From an uncultured archaeon (GTDB taxonomy: Archaea > Thermoproteota > Nitrososphaeria > Nitrososphaerales > Nitrosopumilaceae): DNA of 16,035 nucleotides. The notes under the pieces are model-generated. The model searched no databases. It was not told where the DNA came from and saw only the letters and a list, made by a program, of their open reading frames with translations. The position numbers and the translations under genes are program-made. The stretch lies in NCBI GenBank assembly GCA_950073955.1, contig CATMRH010000024.1:1-16035 (forward strand), in the 5' to 3' direction. Position 1 is the stretch's first letter; each line of letters begins with the position of its first letter. Positions 5,496 through 12,704 of this stretch are shown piece after piece.

Positions 5496-5914
5496 GAAAA
5501 TATTCTTTCAAATAATACATCTTGTAATTTATTTACCAAATCCATTATTACTCGAACTTGTTCCAATATTATTTCTTTGAGATTTTGAATAATATCATTT
5601 TGTTCTAAAATTTCATTTTGTAATTCTAGCTTTTCATTTTTTAGAATTGATATCTGTCCTTTAAGGTTAAGATTTTGTTGTTTTAACTTGTCGTTTTCTT
5701 TAGTTAATCGTTGCATTTTTTCGGATTCAGTATCTTCGGGGAATGGTTCAGGTACAGGATCAGGATCAGGTGGCATAATTGGTTCTGGCTCGGGAGTAGG
5801 TACTGGAATTTCTGGTGGTTTTGGCTCTTGCTCAGTTTCAAATGCCAATGCAAATTGCAAAGAACTAACTAAAATAATTATAACTGTTAAACCAAAAATA
5901 AAACTAGTTTTCAT
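5477..5914 (-). CDS. Secreted or membrane-anchored proline-rich coiled-coil protein
   Basis: This 145-residue protein has three parts. Residues 1-24 are an N-terminal signal peptide or anchor (MKTSFIFGLTVIIILVSSLQ, then FALA-FE as a cleavage candidate). Residues ~25-62 are an acidic Pro/Glu/Asp linker with repeated PEPEP, PDPDP and PEPFPED units. Residues ~65-135 are a heptad-like coiled coil rich in Leu, Lys, Asn and Gln (for example KENDKLKQQNLNLKGQISIL). It should act outside the cytoplasmic membrane as a spacer or oligomerisation module, but no enzymatic domain is present. The ATG 5912-5914 is followed at once by the signal peptide. The end of the gene overlaps an intrinsic-terminator-like hairpin, so it is probably a single-gene transcript. 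I do not know its function. Confidence 0.7.
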   Translation of the reverse strand: MKTSFIFGLTVIIILVSSLQFALAFETEQEPKPPEIPVPTPEPEPIMPPDPDPVPEPFPEDTESEKMQRLTKENDKLKQQNLNLKGQISILKNEKLELQNEILEQNDIIQNLKEIILEQVRVIMDLVNKLQDVLFERIFSPTINL

Positions 5915-5946
5915 TTTAATTTTTCACAGAAATATTAGAACAATTT

Positions 5947-5955
5947 CATATATGA
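5947..5955 (-). promoter_or_regulatory. TATA-like box of the coiled-coil protein gene
   Basis: The minus strand reads TCATATATG. The predicted transcription start is near 5925, giving a leader of about 11 bases before the ATG at 5914. Confidence 0.4.
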
Positions 5956-5990
5956 ATATGATTATTGATTTCTAAGAATGAAAAATAAAG

Positions 5991-6209
5991 TTATTTGTAA
6001 AAACCAGGCTCTTGATCTCTTTTTTGTTTTGGGAGATCATTCATAACAGCTTTAACAACTTCGTCGTGATTATATGTTAGATGTCTAAGAAATTTTGCTG
6101 ATTCATCTGCTCTTGTTTTTGCATCAGCAAATAACATCTCAGGGCTACTTAGTTCAGCCATCATCGTATTACATTCTTGGCATGGTTGAAAGTCAAGATA
6201 GAGTTTCAT
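5991..6209 (-). CDS. Small hypothetical CxxC protein (72 residues)
   Basis: I do not recognise this protein. It is 72 residues and contains one CQEC motif near the N-terminus (C10-x2-C13) followed by a helical, charged region. There are two His near the middle (H43 in LRHLTY and H48 in NHDE) that could join the cysteines as metal ligands, though this is speculation. The C-terminus (PKQKRDQEPGFYK) is basic and soluble. The ATG 6207-6209 is supported by a TATA box 26 bases upstream that abuts the cdc48 stop codon. It follows cdc48 by 30 bases on the same strand, so it could be transcribed from its own promoter and by read-through from the hsp20-cdc48 unit. Confidence 0.6.
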   Translation of the reverse strand: MKLYLDFQPCQECNTMMAELSSPEMLFADAKTRADESAKFLRHLTYNHDEVVKAVMNDLPKQKRDQEPGFYK

Positions 6210-6229
6210 TGTTTATCGTCATTTTCCTT

Positions 6230-6239
6230 GGTATTTAGA
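6230..6239 (-). promoter_or_regulatory. TATA box of the CxxC protein gene
   Basis: The minus strand reads TCTAAATACC, directly after the cdc48 stop codon. It is centred 25-26 bases before the ATG at 6209, fitting a leaderless transcript. Confidence 0.5.
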
Positions 6240-8381
6240 CTATTTTATGCATTGAGTAAGCGGAGCCTCTTTTTTTCTAGGCTTTACCTTGTCTACCGCA
6301 TCAATCAAATCTTGTTGGGTAATCTTGATTTCTTTGACATTTTGTAACTCGCCACTAACATATCTCTTCAGAGCTGCTATTGCTGCTCTGTTTGCAACTG
6401 CAGCAATTTCTGCACCACTAAAACTATTTGTCAACTCTACAAGTTTTATAATATTAACATCACTTGCAAGTGGTTTCTTTTTTGTATGGATCTCAAAGAT
6501 GTGTTTTCTTCCTTTAGCATCAGGATTGGGAACTTCAATGATTCTATCAAATCTACCTGGTCTTAGCAGAGCCTCATCTACAATATCTAATCTGTTAGTT
6601 GCACCAATTATCAAGACGTTGTGTAGTTCTTCAAGTCCATCAATCTCAGTTAGAATTTGAGATACTACATTCTCTGTAACATGTGAACCTGAACTTCCAC
6701 TACTTCTTCGTGGTACAAGTGCATCAATCTCATCCAAGAAGATGATACATGGTGCTACCTGTCGTGCTTTTCTGAAAATTTCTCTGATTCCTTTTTCAGA
6801 TTCGCCAACCCATTTTGAGAGTAATTCAGGACCTTTAATGCTGATAAAGTTAGACTCGGTCATTTTTGCAAGTGCTTTAGCAATCAGAGTTTTACCAGTT
6901 CCAGGTGGGCCATAAAGTAGAATTCCTTTTGGAGTTTCTACATTAACATAATCAAAGGCTTCTTTGTATTTGATAGGCCATTCAACTGCCTCGCGGAGTT
7001 CTTCTTTTAATTGATCTAGACCTCCAACATCATCCCAACTAACATTTGGAATTTGGACTTGGACTTCTCTAAGTGCACTTGGTTTTACTTCTTTTAATGC
7101 ATCTCTAAAGTCTTCACTAGTGATCTGGATCTTTTGAAGAATTTCTGAAGAAACCTTCTCTTCATCAAGATCAATCTCAGGAAGAATTCTACGTAGTGAT
7201 CTCATAGCAGCTTCTTTAGATAATACTTCCAAATCAGCTCCTACAAATCCATGTGTAATCTTTGATATTTGTTCAAGATCTACATTTTTGTCAATTGGCA
7301 TACCACGTGTATGAATTGAGAGAATCTCAAATCTTTCCTTATCATCAGGAATTCCAATTTCAATTTCTCTATCAAATCTACCTGGTCTTCTTAGTGCAGG
7401 ATCAATAGAGTCTGGTCTGTTAGTAGCTGCAATCACTACAACTTTTCCTCTAGACTTCATACCATCCATCAATGTCAAAAGTTGAGAAACTATTCTCTTC
7501 TCAACATCACCTGATACTTCATCTCTCTTTGGAGCAATAGAATCAATCTCATCAATGAAAATTATACTAGGTGAGTTTTCTTCAGCTTGTGTAAAGATTT
7601 CTCTTAGTTTCTCCTCGCTTTCTCCGTAGTACTTGCTCATAATTTCAGGACCACTAAGTGAGATAAAGTGAGCATTAGTTTCTCCCGCAACTGCTTTTGC
7701 AAGTAGAGTCTTTCCTGTACCTGGTGGACCATATAGTAAGACGCCTTTTGGTGCCTCTACGCCTATTTTATCAAACAGCTCTGGATGTCTCATGGGTAAT
7801 TCAACCATCTCACGGATCTTCAGGACCTCATTTTTTAGACCTCCAAGTTCATCGTATGTTATTCTTGGGATAGATGCATCAACTGCTTTTGTCATTGGTC
7901 CAAGTTTGAAGATTGTCTTTTCAGTAACAATAACTGGTTTTGATGGCTTAGTATTAGTTACAACAAACTGAACTCTACTTCCCATCTGTGTGTTTAGAGA
8001 TATTGAATCTCCTGTTGTAAAGACATGATTAAGATAGTTGTAAATCATGTATTCTTGTAATCCTTCTGCTGCAATCTTTTCAGTTGGAGATAAGATAATC
8101 TGTTCAGCGTTTGCAGTTTCAACGGATTTTAATGAAATTTTATCACCAATTCCAGCTCCGATATTTTGTCTAGTTATTCCATCTATTTTGATAACTCCTG
8201 CTCCATATTCTTCAGTGGTACCTGGCCAGAGTTTAACATGTGTTTTTTTGTTGTATGTTAATTCTAAAATTTGACCTGTGCTCCATTTTTGATCCTCAAT
8301 TATTTTAGGATCAACAATTGCCCTACCTCTTCCAACATGTTGTTGTGGAATTTCATCTATTTTTAAAACAAGTTTAGTCAT
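6240..8381 (-). CDS. cdc48: Cdc48/VCP (VAT)-type AAA+ ATPase
   Basis: This 713-residue protein forms hexameric double rings that unfold proteins with ATP, often for the archaeal 20S proteasome. The N-terminal double-psi barrel/4-beta substrate domain covers ~1-165. The D1 ring has Walker A GPPGTGKT (218-225), Walker B IIFIDEID (273-280), sensor AATNRP (318-323) and arginine-finger region RRPGRFDR (331-338). The D2 ring has GPPGTGKT (491-498), IIFLDEID (546-553), GATNR (593-597) and LRPGRFDR (606-613). All catalytic residues are present in both rings. The C-terminus (TQCIK) lacks the HbYX proteasome-docking motif. The start ATG 8379-8381 is preceded by AGGTGAT, a good Shine-Dalgarno match. It lies 27 bases after hsp20 on the same strand, implying one proteostasis operon. 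Confidence 0.95.
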   Translation of the reverse strand: MTKLVLKIDEIPQQHVGRGRAIVDPKIIEDQKWSTGQILELTYNKKTHVKLWPGTTEEYGAGVIKIDGITRQNIGAGIGDKISLKSVETANAEQIILSPTEKIAAEGLQEYMIYNYLNHVFTTGDSISLNTQMGSRVQFVVTNTKPSKPVIVTEKTIFKLGPMTKAVDASIPRITYDELGGLKNEVLKIREMVELPMRHPELFDKIGVEAPKGVLLYGPPGTGKTLLAKAVAGETNAHFISLSGPEIMSKYYGESEEKLREIFTQAEENSPSIIFIDEIDSIAPKRDEVSGDVEKRIVSQLLTLMDGMKSRGKVVVIAATNRPDSIDPALRRPGRFDREIEIGIPDDKERFEILSIHTRGMPIDKNVDLEQISKITHGFVGADLEVLSKEAAMRSLRRILPEIDLDEEKVSSEILQKIQITSEDFRDALKEVKPSALREVQVQIPNVSWDDVGGLDQLKEELREAVEWPIKYKEAFDYVNVETPKGILLYGPPGTGKTLIAKALAKMTESNFISIKGPELLSKWVGESEKGIREIFRKARQVAPCIIFLDEIDALVPRRSSGSSGSHVTENVVSQILTEIDGLEELHNVLIIGATNRLDIVDEALLRPGRFDRIIEVPNPDAKGRKHIFEIHTKKKPLASDVNIIKLVELTNSFSGAEIAAVANRAAIAALKRYVSGELQNVKEIKITQQDLIDAVDKVKPRKKEAPLTQCIK

Positions 8382-8384
8382 ATT

Positions 8385-8391
8385 ATCACCT
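8385..8391 (-). promoter_or_regulatory. Shine-Dalgarno site of cdc48
   Basis: On the minus strand AGGTGAT stands 3 bases before the ATG at 8381 and matches the anti-Shine-Dalgarno end of archaeal 16S rRNA (AUCACCUCC). Most other genes here look leaderless, so this marks cdc48 as an internal cistron of a longer transcript. Confidence 0.7.
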
Positions 8392-8408
8392 AAAAAAATA
8401 AGGGGGGG

Positions 8409-8900
8409 TTATTCAACCTCCACTGTTTTGCCTTTTGGTTTTTCTTCAACTGCCTTGAAGATTAGTTCTAAAATTCCGTTTTTGTATAAAGCCTTTGCAG
8501 AATTTTCATCAACTTTGTGTTGTAGTGAAACTTTTACGTGGTACTTCTTTTTGTCATGTTCTGCAGAAATATCTACAATATTATTTTCTACAACAATTTT
8601 TACATCAGCCTTTTCTACTCCTGGCATCTCAGCTATGAGTTTTACAACCTTTTCTTTTTCATCGACAATTGTGTCGACAATTGGCTCTCTTGTATCAGAA
8701 GTTTGAAGTTGGCTTGGTTTAACACTTCCATACTCCTTTACAACAGGTTTTCCGTCTGGACCAACAGTCATTGTGTAACCGTAACAACATGGACCAGAGC
8801 CATTTCCTTTGGATTCTTCAAAGATGTCATCTATGTCAAAAAAAGAGTTTGACATGTTTCTGAAGATTCTATCAAATCCATTATCAAAGAACATTGTCAT
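8409..8900 (-). CDS. hsp20: Small heat shock protein (Hsp20/alpha-crystallin)
   Basis: This 163-residue ATP-independent holdase forms oligomers that keep unfolding proteins soluble. An N-terminal arm of ~70 residues (Phe/Asn/Gly-rich, with FFDIDDIFEE and a Cys pair in GPCCYGY) precedes the alpha-crystallin domain (~72-155). Within it, VVKLIAEMPGVEKADVKI and the YKNGILELIF segment match the conserved core and the A-x-x-x-N-G-I/V-L motif. No clear I-x-I/V motif is seen at the C-terminus, which ends KGKTVEVE (V-E-V could substitute). ATG 8898-8900 is taken as the start; an ATG two codons later is possible. A strong TATA box lies upstream. It is cotranscribed with cdc48, and heat or protein-damage induction is likely by analogy. 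Confidence 0.92.
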   Translation of the reverse strand: MTMFFDNGFDRIFRNMSNSFFDIDDIFEESKGNGSGPCCYGYTMTVGPDGKPVVKEYGSVKPSQLQTSDTREPIVDTIVDEKEKVVKLIAEMPGVEKADVKIVVENNIVDISAEHDKKKYHVKVSLQHKVDENSAKALYKNGILELIFKAVEEKPKGKTVEVE

Positions 8901-8930
8901 ATTTATCTACTATATGTAATATATATGACA

Positions 8931-8940
8931 TTATATAAAG
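8931..8940 (-). promoter_or_regulatory. TATA box of the hsp20-cdc48 operon
   Basis: The minus strand reads CTTTATATAA, a near-perfect archaeal TATA box. Transcription would start near 8908, about 8 bases before the ATG at 8900. A second TA-rich element, CATATATATTA, lies at about 8918-8928 and would place the start at the second ATG. The abundance of TA steps in 8905-8940 leaves the exact start open. Confidence 0.55.
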
Positions 8941-8974
8941 ATTGCCAAGATTTTCTCAGTTTCTTACATAATCC

Positions 8975-8983
8975 TATTATAAC
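8975..8983 (+). promoter_or_regulatory. TATA box of the HTH/ACT-like gene
   Basis: TATTATAAC is centred 25 bases before the ATG at 9004, fitting a leaderless transcript. It is divergent from the hsp20 promoter in the same 103-base gap. Confidence 0.5.
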
Positions 8984-9003
8984 TGACACAATATAATAAT
9001 CTA

Positions 9004-9669
9004 ATGAGGGTTTCAAACATGTCCGTACCTGATGTTGTAAGGGAAATTATTACCAGAAATCGTTCGATTTATGATTGTATGAAAATGGATATGATAAACT
9101 ATACAGCATTGGCAGTAAAGATTCAACCAGAGATTGAGAAGATTCTAGGAAATTCTGTTAATCTCAATACAGTGGTAGTTGCAATAAAACGATATGCAGA
9201 TTCATTTGAAATCAAAGAAGAGATCAAAGAAGAACCAGTTTTGAGAAATGCTAGATTATCTTTAACTGATGGAATTATGGATATTAAATTTTCAATAAAA
9301 GATTCAAATGAAATTGATCCTATGGCAATTTTAGATCAATTCGCTAAGATAACAAACAATTATGAGTTTTTCAGACTCTCTGATTCTTTTAGATTCCTAA
9401 CAGAAGATGTGGAAGACATCAGACAGATCTTCAGAAATGTTTCAACCAATAATAATATGTTTAATACGGGTCTTGCAAAGATTAGAATCTCAATACCTAC
9501 ATCTCAAAACCAATCAGCTGTGGTTTCTTATGTTGCTGAGGTATTACATACAAATGGAATTGAGTTAGAAAATGCATTTTTCAGTCAAGATAGTATCACT
9601 ATCATTCTACATGAAAAGGATTCATCAAGGGCATATGATATCTTACATTCAGATATTATGAGAACCTGA
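9004..9669 (+). CDS. HTH/ACT-like domain protein, probable regulator
   Basis: This 221-residue soluble protein shows three regions. Residues ~8-68 look like a helical, DNA-binding-like module (IYDCMKMDMINYTALAVKIQ and NTVVVAIKRYAD). Residues ~78-150 form a mixed alpha/beta region. Residues ~155-218 (AKIRISIPTSQNQSAVVSYV, IELENAFFSQDSITIILHE) have the beta-alpha-beta-beta-alpha-beta rhythm of an ACT domain like those of aspartate kinases and amino-acid-sensing regulators. The likely role is a ligand-sensing regulator, but no ligand can be named. ATG 9004 is chosen for its TATA spacing; an in-frame ATG at residue 6 is possible. It is followed by the NDH-2 gene after 53 bases, which has its own TATA-like element. 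Confidence 0.6.
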   Translation: MRVSNMSVPDVVREIITRNRSIYDCMKMDMINYTALAVKIQPEIEKILGNSVNLNTVVVAIKRYADSFEIKEEIKEEPVLRNARLSLTDGIMDIKFSIKDSNEIDPMAILDQFAKITNNYEFFRLSDSFRFLTEDVEDIRQIFRNVSTNNNMFNTGLAKIRISIPTSQNQSAVVSYVAEVLHTNGIELENAFFSQDSITIILHEKDSSRAYDILHSDIMRT

Positions 9670-9696
9670 CAATCCTGTGATTTTAGTGAAAATTTT

Positions 9697-9704
9697 TCTT
9701 ATAG
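9697..9704 (+). promoter_or_regulatory. TATA-like box of the NADH dehydrogenase gene
   Basis: TCTTATAG is centred ~23 bases before the GTG at 9723; a second element, CATATATT, follows a few bases later. This suggests an independent, nearly leaderless transcript. Confidence 0.35.
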
Positions 9705-9722
9705 CATATATTCACCCATTCT

Positions 9723-11096
9723 GTGAAAAGGGCACAATTGGCTAGAAATAAGAAGAAGGTTGTGATTTTAGGAGGTGGTTTTGCAGGAGTAGAATGTGCT
9801 AGAAAATTAGAATCTGAATTTGGAAATGATCCTGAAATAGAACTAGTAATGGTAAGTGAAGATAATTTTTTATTATTTACACCCATGCTGCCACAAGTAG
9901 CATCAGGAATGATTGAAACTAGGCATATAGTTATGCCTATCAGAACCATCTGCAAGAAAACAAAGTTCTATGAAGGTAGAATCAAAAATATTGATCCCTA
10001 TGGAAAATTAGTAACTCTGTGGGGAACTGGGGATAAAAGAAGTATCTCAATTCATTATGATTTTCTGATAATTGCACTTGGTAGTGAGACGAACTTTTTT
10101 GGAATGGCAGATGTGGAAAAAAATGCCTATACCATGAAGACACTCAATGATGCTGTGATGTTAAGAAATCGAGTTATTGATATGTTTGAACAAGCTGAAA
10201 ACGAGACCGACCCAATTCTTCGAAAAAGCTTATTGAATTTTGTTGTGGTAGGAGGTGGTTTTGCAGGAATTGAAACTGCTGGTGAGTTGATGGATCTAAT
10301 TTTGGATGCACGAAAACACTATCATACTATTCACAAAGAAGATCTCAAAGTTGTCGTGTTAGAAGCATTACCAATGATCTTGCCAGGATTTGATCAAAAA
10401 CTAGCAGAGTTTGCTAAAGAGAAGATGATGGAGAGAGGAATTGATATCAGGTTAAAAACAGCAGTAACTAGTTTTGATGGAAGCGAGGTTACCACAAAAT
10501 CATTAGATGAGAATACAAAAAATTCAACAAATAAATCAAAAATTAATGCAATTAGAACAAAGACTTTGGTTTGGACTGCAGGAGTAACTCCTGTTAACAC
10601 AATCAAGAGATCAATGTTCAAAACTGAGAAGGGTAAAGTCATTACTAATGACTATCTTGAGGTTCAAGACTTTCCAGGGGTTTTTGCAATTGGAGATTGT
10701 GCATTCTTTTTAGATCCTAAAACACAAAGATCATTTCCTCCAACTGCACAAATCGCTGAAGCTCAAGCAAAAACAGCATCTAAAAATTTAAAGGCATTAA
10801 TTAAAAATTCACAGAAAGAAAAATTTGTGTATCATTCTAAGGGACAAATGGCAATTATTGGTAAGAGATCAGGAATTGCTACGTTATTGGGAATGAACAT
10901 CTCTGGGTTTTGGGCGTGGTTGATTTGGAGAAATGTCTATCTTTCAAAAATTCCAACTTTTGATAAAAAATTTAGAGTGTTACTTGATTGGATAATAGAT
11001 TTGTTCTTTGATAGAGACATTTCTAGACTAAAACTGATGAAACGCGATACTGAAAAAGAATACAAGTTACTTGATGAAGTAGATGACGTTTGGTAA
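9723..11096 (+). CDS. ndh: Type II NADH dehydrogenase-like FAD/NAD(P) oxidoreductase
   Basis: This 457-residue flavoprotein would pass electrons from NAD(P)H to quinone without pumping protons, at the inner face of the membrane. The FAD-binding Rossmann motif GGGFAG is at 17-22 after a beta strand (VVIL). The second, NAD-binding motif GGGFAG is at 177-182. TLVWTAGVTP (281-290) and VFAIGDCAFF (320-329) are the conserved ATG-like and C-terminal FAD motifs. The C-terminal FWAWLIWRNVYLSKIP (396-411) and LDWIIDLFF (421-429) resemble the amphipathic membrane anchor of NDH-2. The start is GTG 9723-9725. Sulfide:quinone reductase is less likely because no conserved Cys pair is evident. It is convergent with the cyclophilin gene, with 11 bases between stop codons. 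Confidence 0.85.
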   Translation: MKRAQLARNKKKVVILGGGFAGVECARKLESEFGNDPEIELVMVSEDNFLLFTPMLPQVASGMIETRHIVMPIRTICKKTKFYEGRIKNIDPYGKLVTLWGTGDKRSISIHYDFLIIALGSETNFFGMADVEKNAYTMKTLNDAVMLRNRVIDMFEQAENETDPILRKSLLNFVVVGGGFAGIETAGELMDLILDARKHYHTIHKEDLKVVVLEALPMILPGFDQKLAEFAKEKMMERGIDIRLKTAVTSFDGSEVTTKSLDENTKNSTNKSKINAIRTKTLVWTAGVTPVNTIKRSMFKTEKGKVITNDYLEVQDFPGVFAIGDCAFFLDPKTQRSFPPTAQIAEAQAKTASKNLKALIKNSQKEKFVYHSKGQMAIIGKRSGIATLLGMNISGFWAWLIWRNVYLSKIPTFDKKFRVLLDWIIDLFFDRDISRLKLMKRDTEKEYKLLDEVDDVW

Positions 11097-11107
11097 TTAG
11101 TATTATG

Positions 11108-12631
11108 TCAAAGTTGTTTTCTAATTTTATAGATAATAATTGCTGGTGCTACAAAATACATCCCAACATTCATCAAAATTATTCCAATTCCAAAAGATAG
11201 CATTTCTTGTTCAGAATCAATCTCTGCATAGTTTAAAATCGACAATGTAGATAGCATTGGAGTAATTGAGAGTTTTACAACTTCTTTGAAAACAGGATAT
11301 TCACGTTCTAGATCAGCAATTGTTGGTGAAAATGAGTAATAGAATTGATTAAATCCAGCCATAAATGCAATTCCAGATTCTGTTGATAAAATAGTATTAT
11401 CTCTAAGCTCTCTTAGTTGTTGAACTTGAGGTGCTAGTTCAGAGCCATATGTGGCAGTTGCAATCAAACATCCTCCCCCTTCTTCTACAAGTTCTACGGA
11501 CTCGGCCATGGATGAGTCTTTGGATAATATTTTAAACAAATCAACCGTTTCTTCAAATCTTGGAAGTTGAGAATCAAAATCAGTTATATCATTACTATAT
11601 GCAAGTGTGTAAAATTTTTCAGTTCCATAAATCATAATTTCTTTGAATTTTATATCAAAGATTTCGTCATTGGATGAAAAATATCCTTCTGCAATAATCA
11701 CATATGCCTCATTACCGTTAATAGTTGTTAATTCCTTTGAAACTATGAACAAACTTCCCAATTCTTCTAATTCCTTTAATCTATCAGTTTTTTCAGAAAT
11801 AAGTTCAGCAAAAGTTTTTTGATTGGTTTGTTGGATTGTCAATGTAATATTTGGATTTATGACTCCTACTTTTGGTCCTACGGCAACTACATCAGGAGTA
11901 TTTTCTTGTGTTTTTTCAGGTTGTTGTAAAAGCCAGCCTTCAGGTGCGCTAAATACAATTTCGTATTCAGTGATTTCAAATTTCTGAATACCACTTGAAG
12001 GAGTTATAGTAGATTGTGTACGCTCAGGTTCTGATAATTCAAGAAGATTTGTGACCTCAGAACGATTAACAACTATTGCCTTTGTAAGTTTAATTTGTTC
12101 AATGTCAATTGGTCTATCACTTACTCCTGTTTCAACTGATGCAATTTTATCAAGTGTTTCAAAGCTTTCTTCAGTTACAATTCTACCAAATACGGTATAC
12201 TGTTCATCAAGGAAATTAGAATTCTGATGAACTATGAAAAATTGGGAGCCCCCACTGTTTGGATCAGCTGATCTTGCCATTGAGACAATTCCACGATTAT
12301 GTTTAATTGTGTTAAATTCAGCATCAACTCTTTCTGTTGGACCCCCAGTTCCCCAAGTACTTGGATCACCACTGATTGTATTTGGATCACCGCCCTGAAT
12401 CATAAATCCTGGAATTATTCTATGAAAAATGGTTCCATCATAAAATCCTGATTCAGCTAGCCCAATAAAATTATCAGTATGATTTGGCGCGTCCTCATGA
12501 AAAAACTCTATTACAATAGTTCCAAGATTGGTTTCCAGAACGACAAATTTTTCATCATCATAAGCAAATGCCTGATTTGTAAAACTAACTAAAAGTAATG
12601 AAACTGCAATCACCAAAAATATTTTATTCAA
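11108..12631 (-). CDS. Exported cyclophilin-type peptidyl-prolyl isomerase with PsbP-like and CFI-box regions
   Basis: This 507-residue, multi-domain protein acts outside the membrane. A signal peptide (1-23, ending AFA-Y) comes first. The cyclophilin domain (~27-187) keeps FHRIIPGFMIQGGD (69-82, catalytic R71), GGSQFFIV (127-134) and the VFGRIV strand. Residues ~217-370 resemble a PsbP/DUF1795-like fold (FSAPEGW, then NEAYVIIAEG and EKFYTLAYS). GGGCLIATATYGS (385-397) with LRELRDN (406-412) is the CFI-box motif found near the C-terminus of archaeal and bacterial exported proteins. A membrane helix follows at ~478-500, with KIRK after it. The domain order suggests a membrane-anchored folding factor. 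The start is TTG 12629-12631, immediately before the signal sequence. The frame is open further upstream without ATG. No partner gene is evident. Confidence 0.85.
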   Translation of the reverse strand: MNKIFLVIAVSLLLVSFTNQAFAYDDEKFVVLETNLGTIVIEFFHEDAPNHTDNFIGLAESGFYDGTIFHRIIPGFMIQGGDPNTISGDPSTWGTGGPTERVDAEFNTIKHNRGIVSMARSADPNSGGSQFFIVHQNSNFLDEQYTVFGRIVTEESFETLDKIASVETGVSDRPIDIEQIKLTKAIVVNRSEVTNLLELSEPERTQSTITPSSGIQKFEITEYEIVFSAPEGWLLQQPEKTQENTPDVVAVGPKVGVINPNITLTIQQTNQKTFAELISEKTDRLKELEELGSLFIVSKELTTINGNEAYVIIAEGYFSSNDEIFDIKFKEIMIYGTEKFYTLAYSNDITDFDSQLPRFEETVDLFKILSKDSSMAESVELVEEGGGCLIATATYGSELAPQVQQLRELRDNTILSTESGIAFMAGFNQFYYSFSPTIADLEREYPVFKEVVKLSITPMLSTLSILNYAEIDSEQEMLSFGIGIILMNVGMYFVAPAIIIYKIRKQL

Positions 12632-12652
12632 TAATTTTTTCCAAAGTGGCCT

Positions 12653-12661
12653 ACTTAAAAG
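12653..12661 (-). promoter_or_regulatory. TATA-like box of the cyclophilin gene
   Basis: The minus strand reads CTTTTAAGT, centred 26 bases before the TTG at 12631. It is weak but correctly spaced for a leaderless TTG start. Confidence 0.35.
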
Positions 12662-12673
12662 CCAATTGTATTA

Positions 12674-12682
12674 GTTTTTAAC
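12674..12682 (+). promoter_or_regulatory. TATA-like box of the PH-like gene
   Basis: GTTTTTAAC is centred 26-27 bases before the ATG at 12705, so the message is probably leaderless. This promoter would also serve cbiE, which follows by 2 bases. Confidence 0.35.
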
Positions 12683-12704
12683 AAAGTCAAGTAATTCAAC
12701 CGAT

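Noticed and set aside
5688..5975. A plus-strand frame with Gly-Ser repeats (GSGSGSG).
   Set aside because: It is the antisense of the Pro/Glu/Asp linker of the coiled-coil protein, so the repeat is a mirror effect.
8428..8852. Two plus-strand frames of 92 and 104 codons across hsp20.
   Set aside because: Low-complexity Phe/Ser/Tyr-rich translations are typical of the antisense of Lys/Glu/Val-rich genes; no start signals were seen.
9767..10267. A ~20-base identical direct repeat (AGGAGGTGGTTTTGCAGGA) at about 9769 and 10249.
   Set aside because: Both copies encode the GGGFAG nucleotide-binding motif of the same flavoprotein; protein constraint and codon choice explain it.
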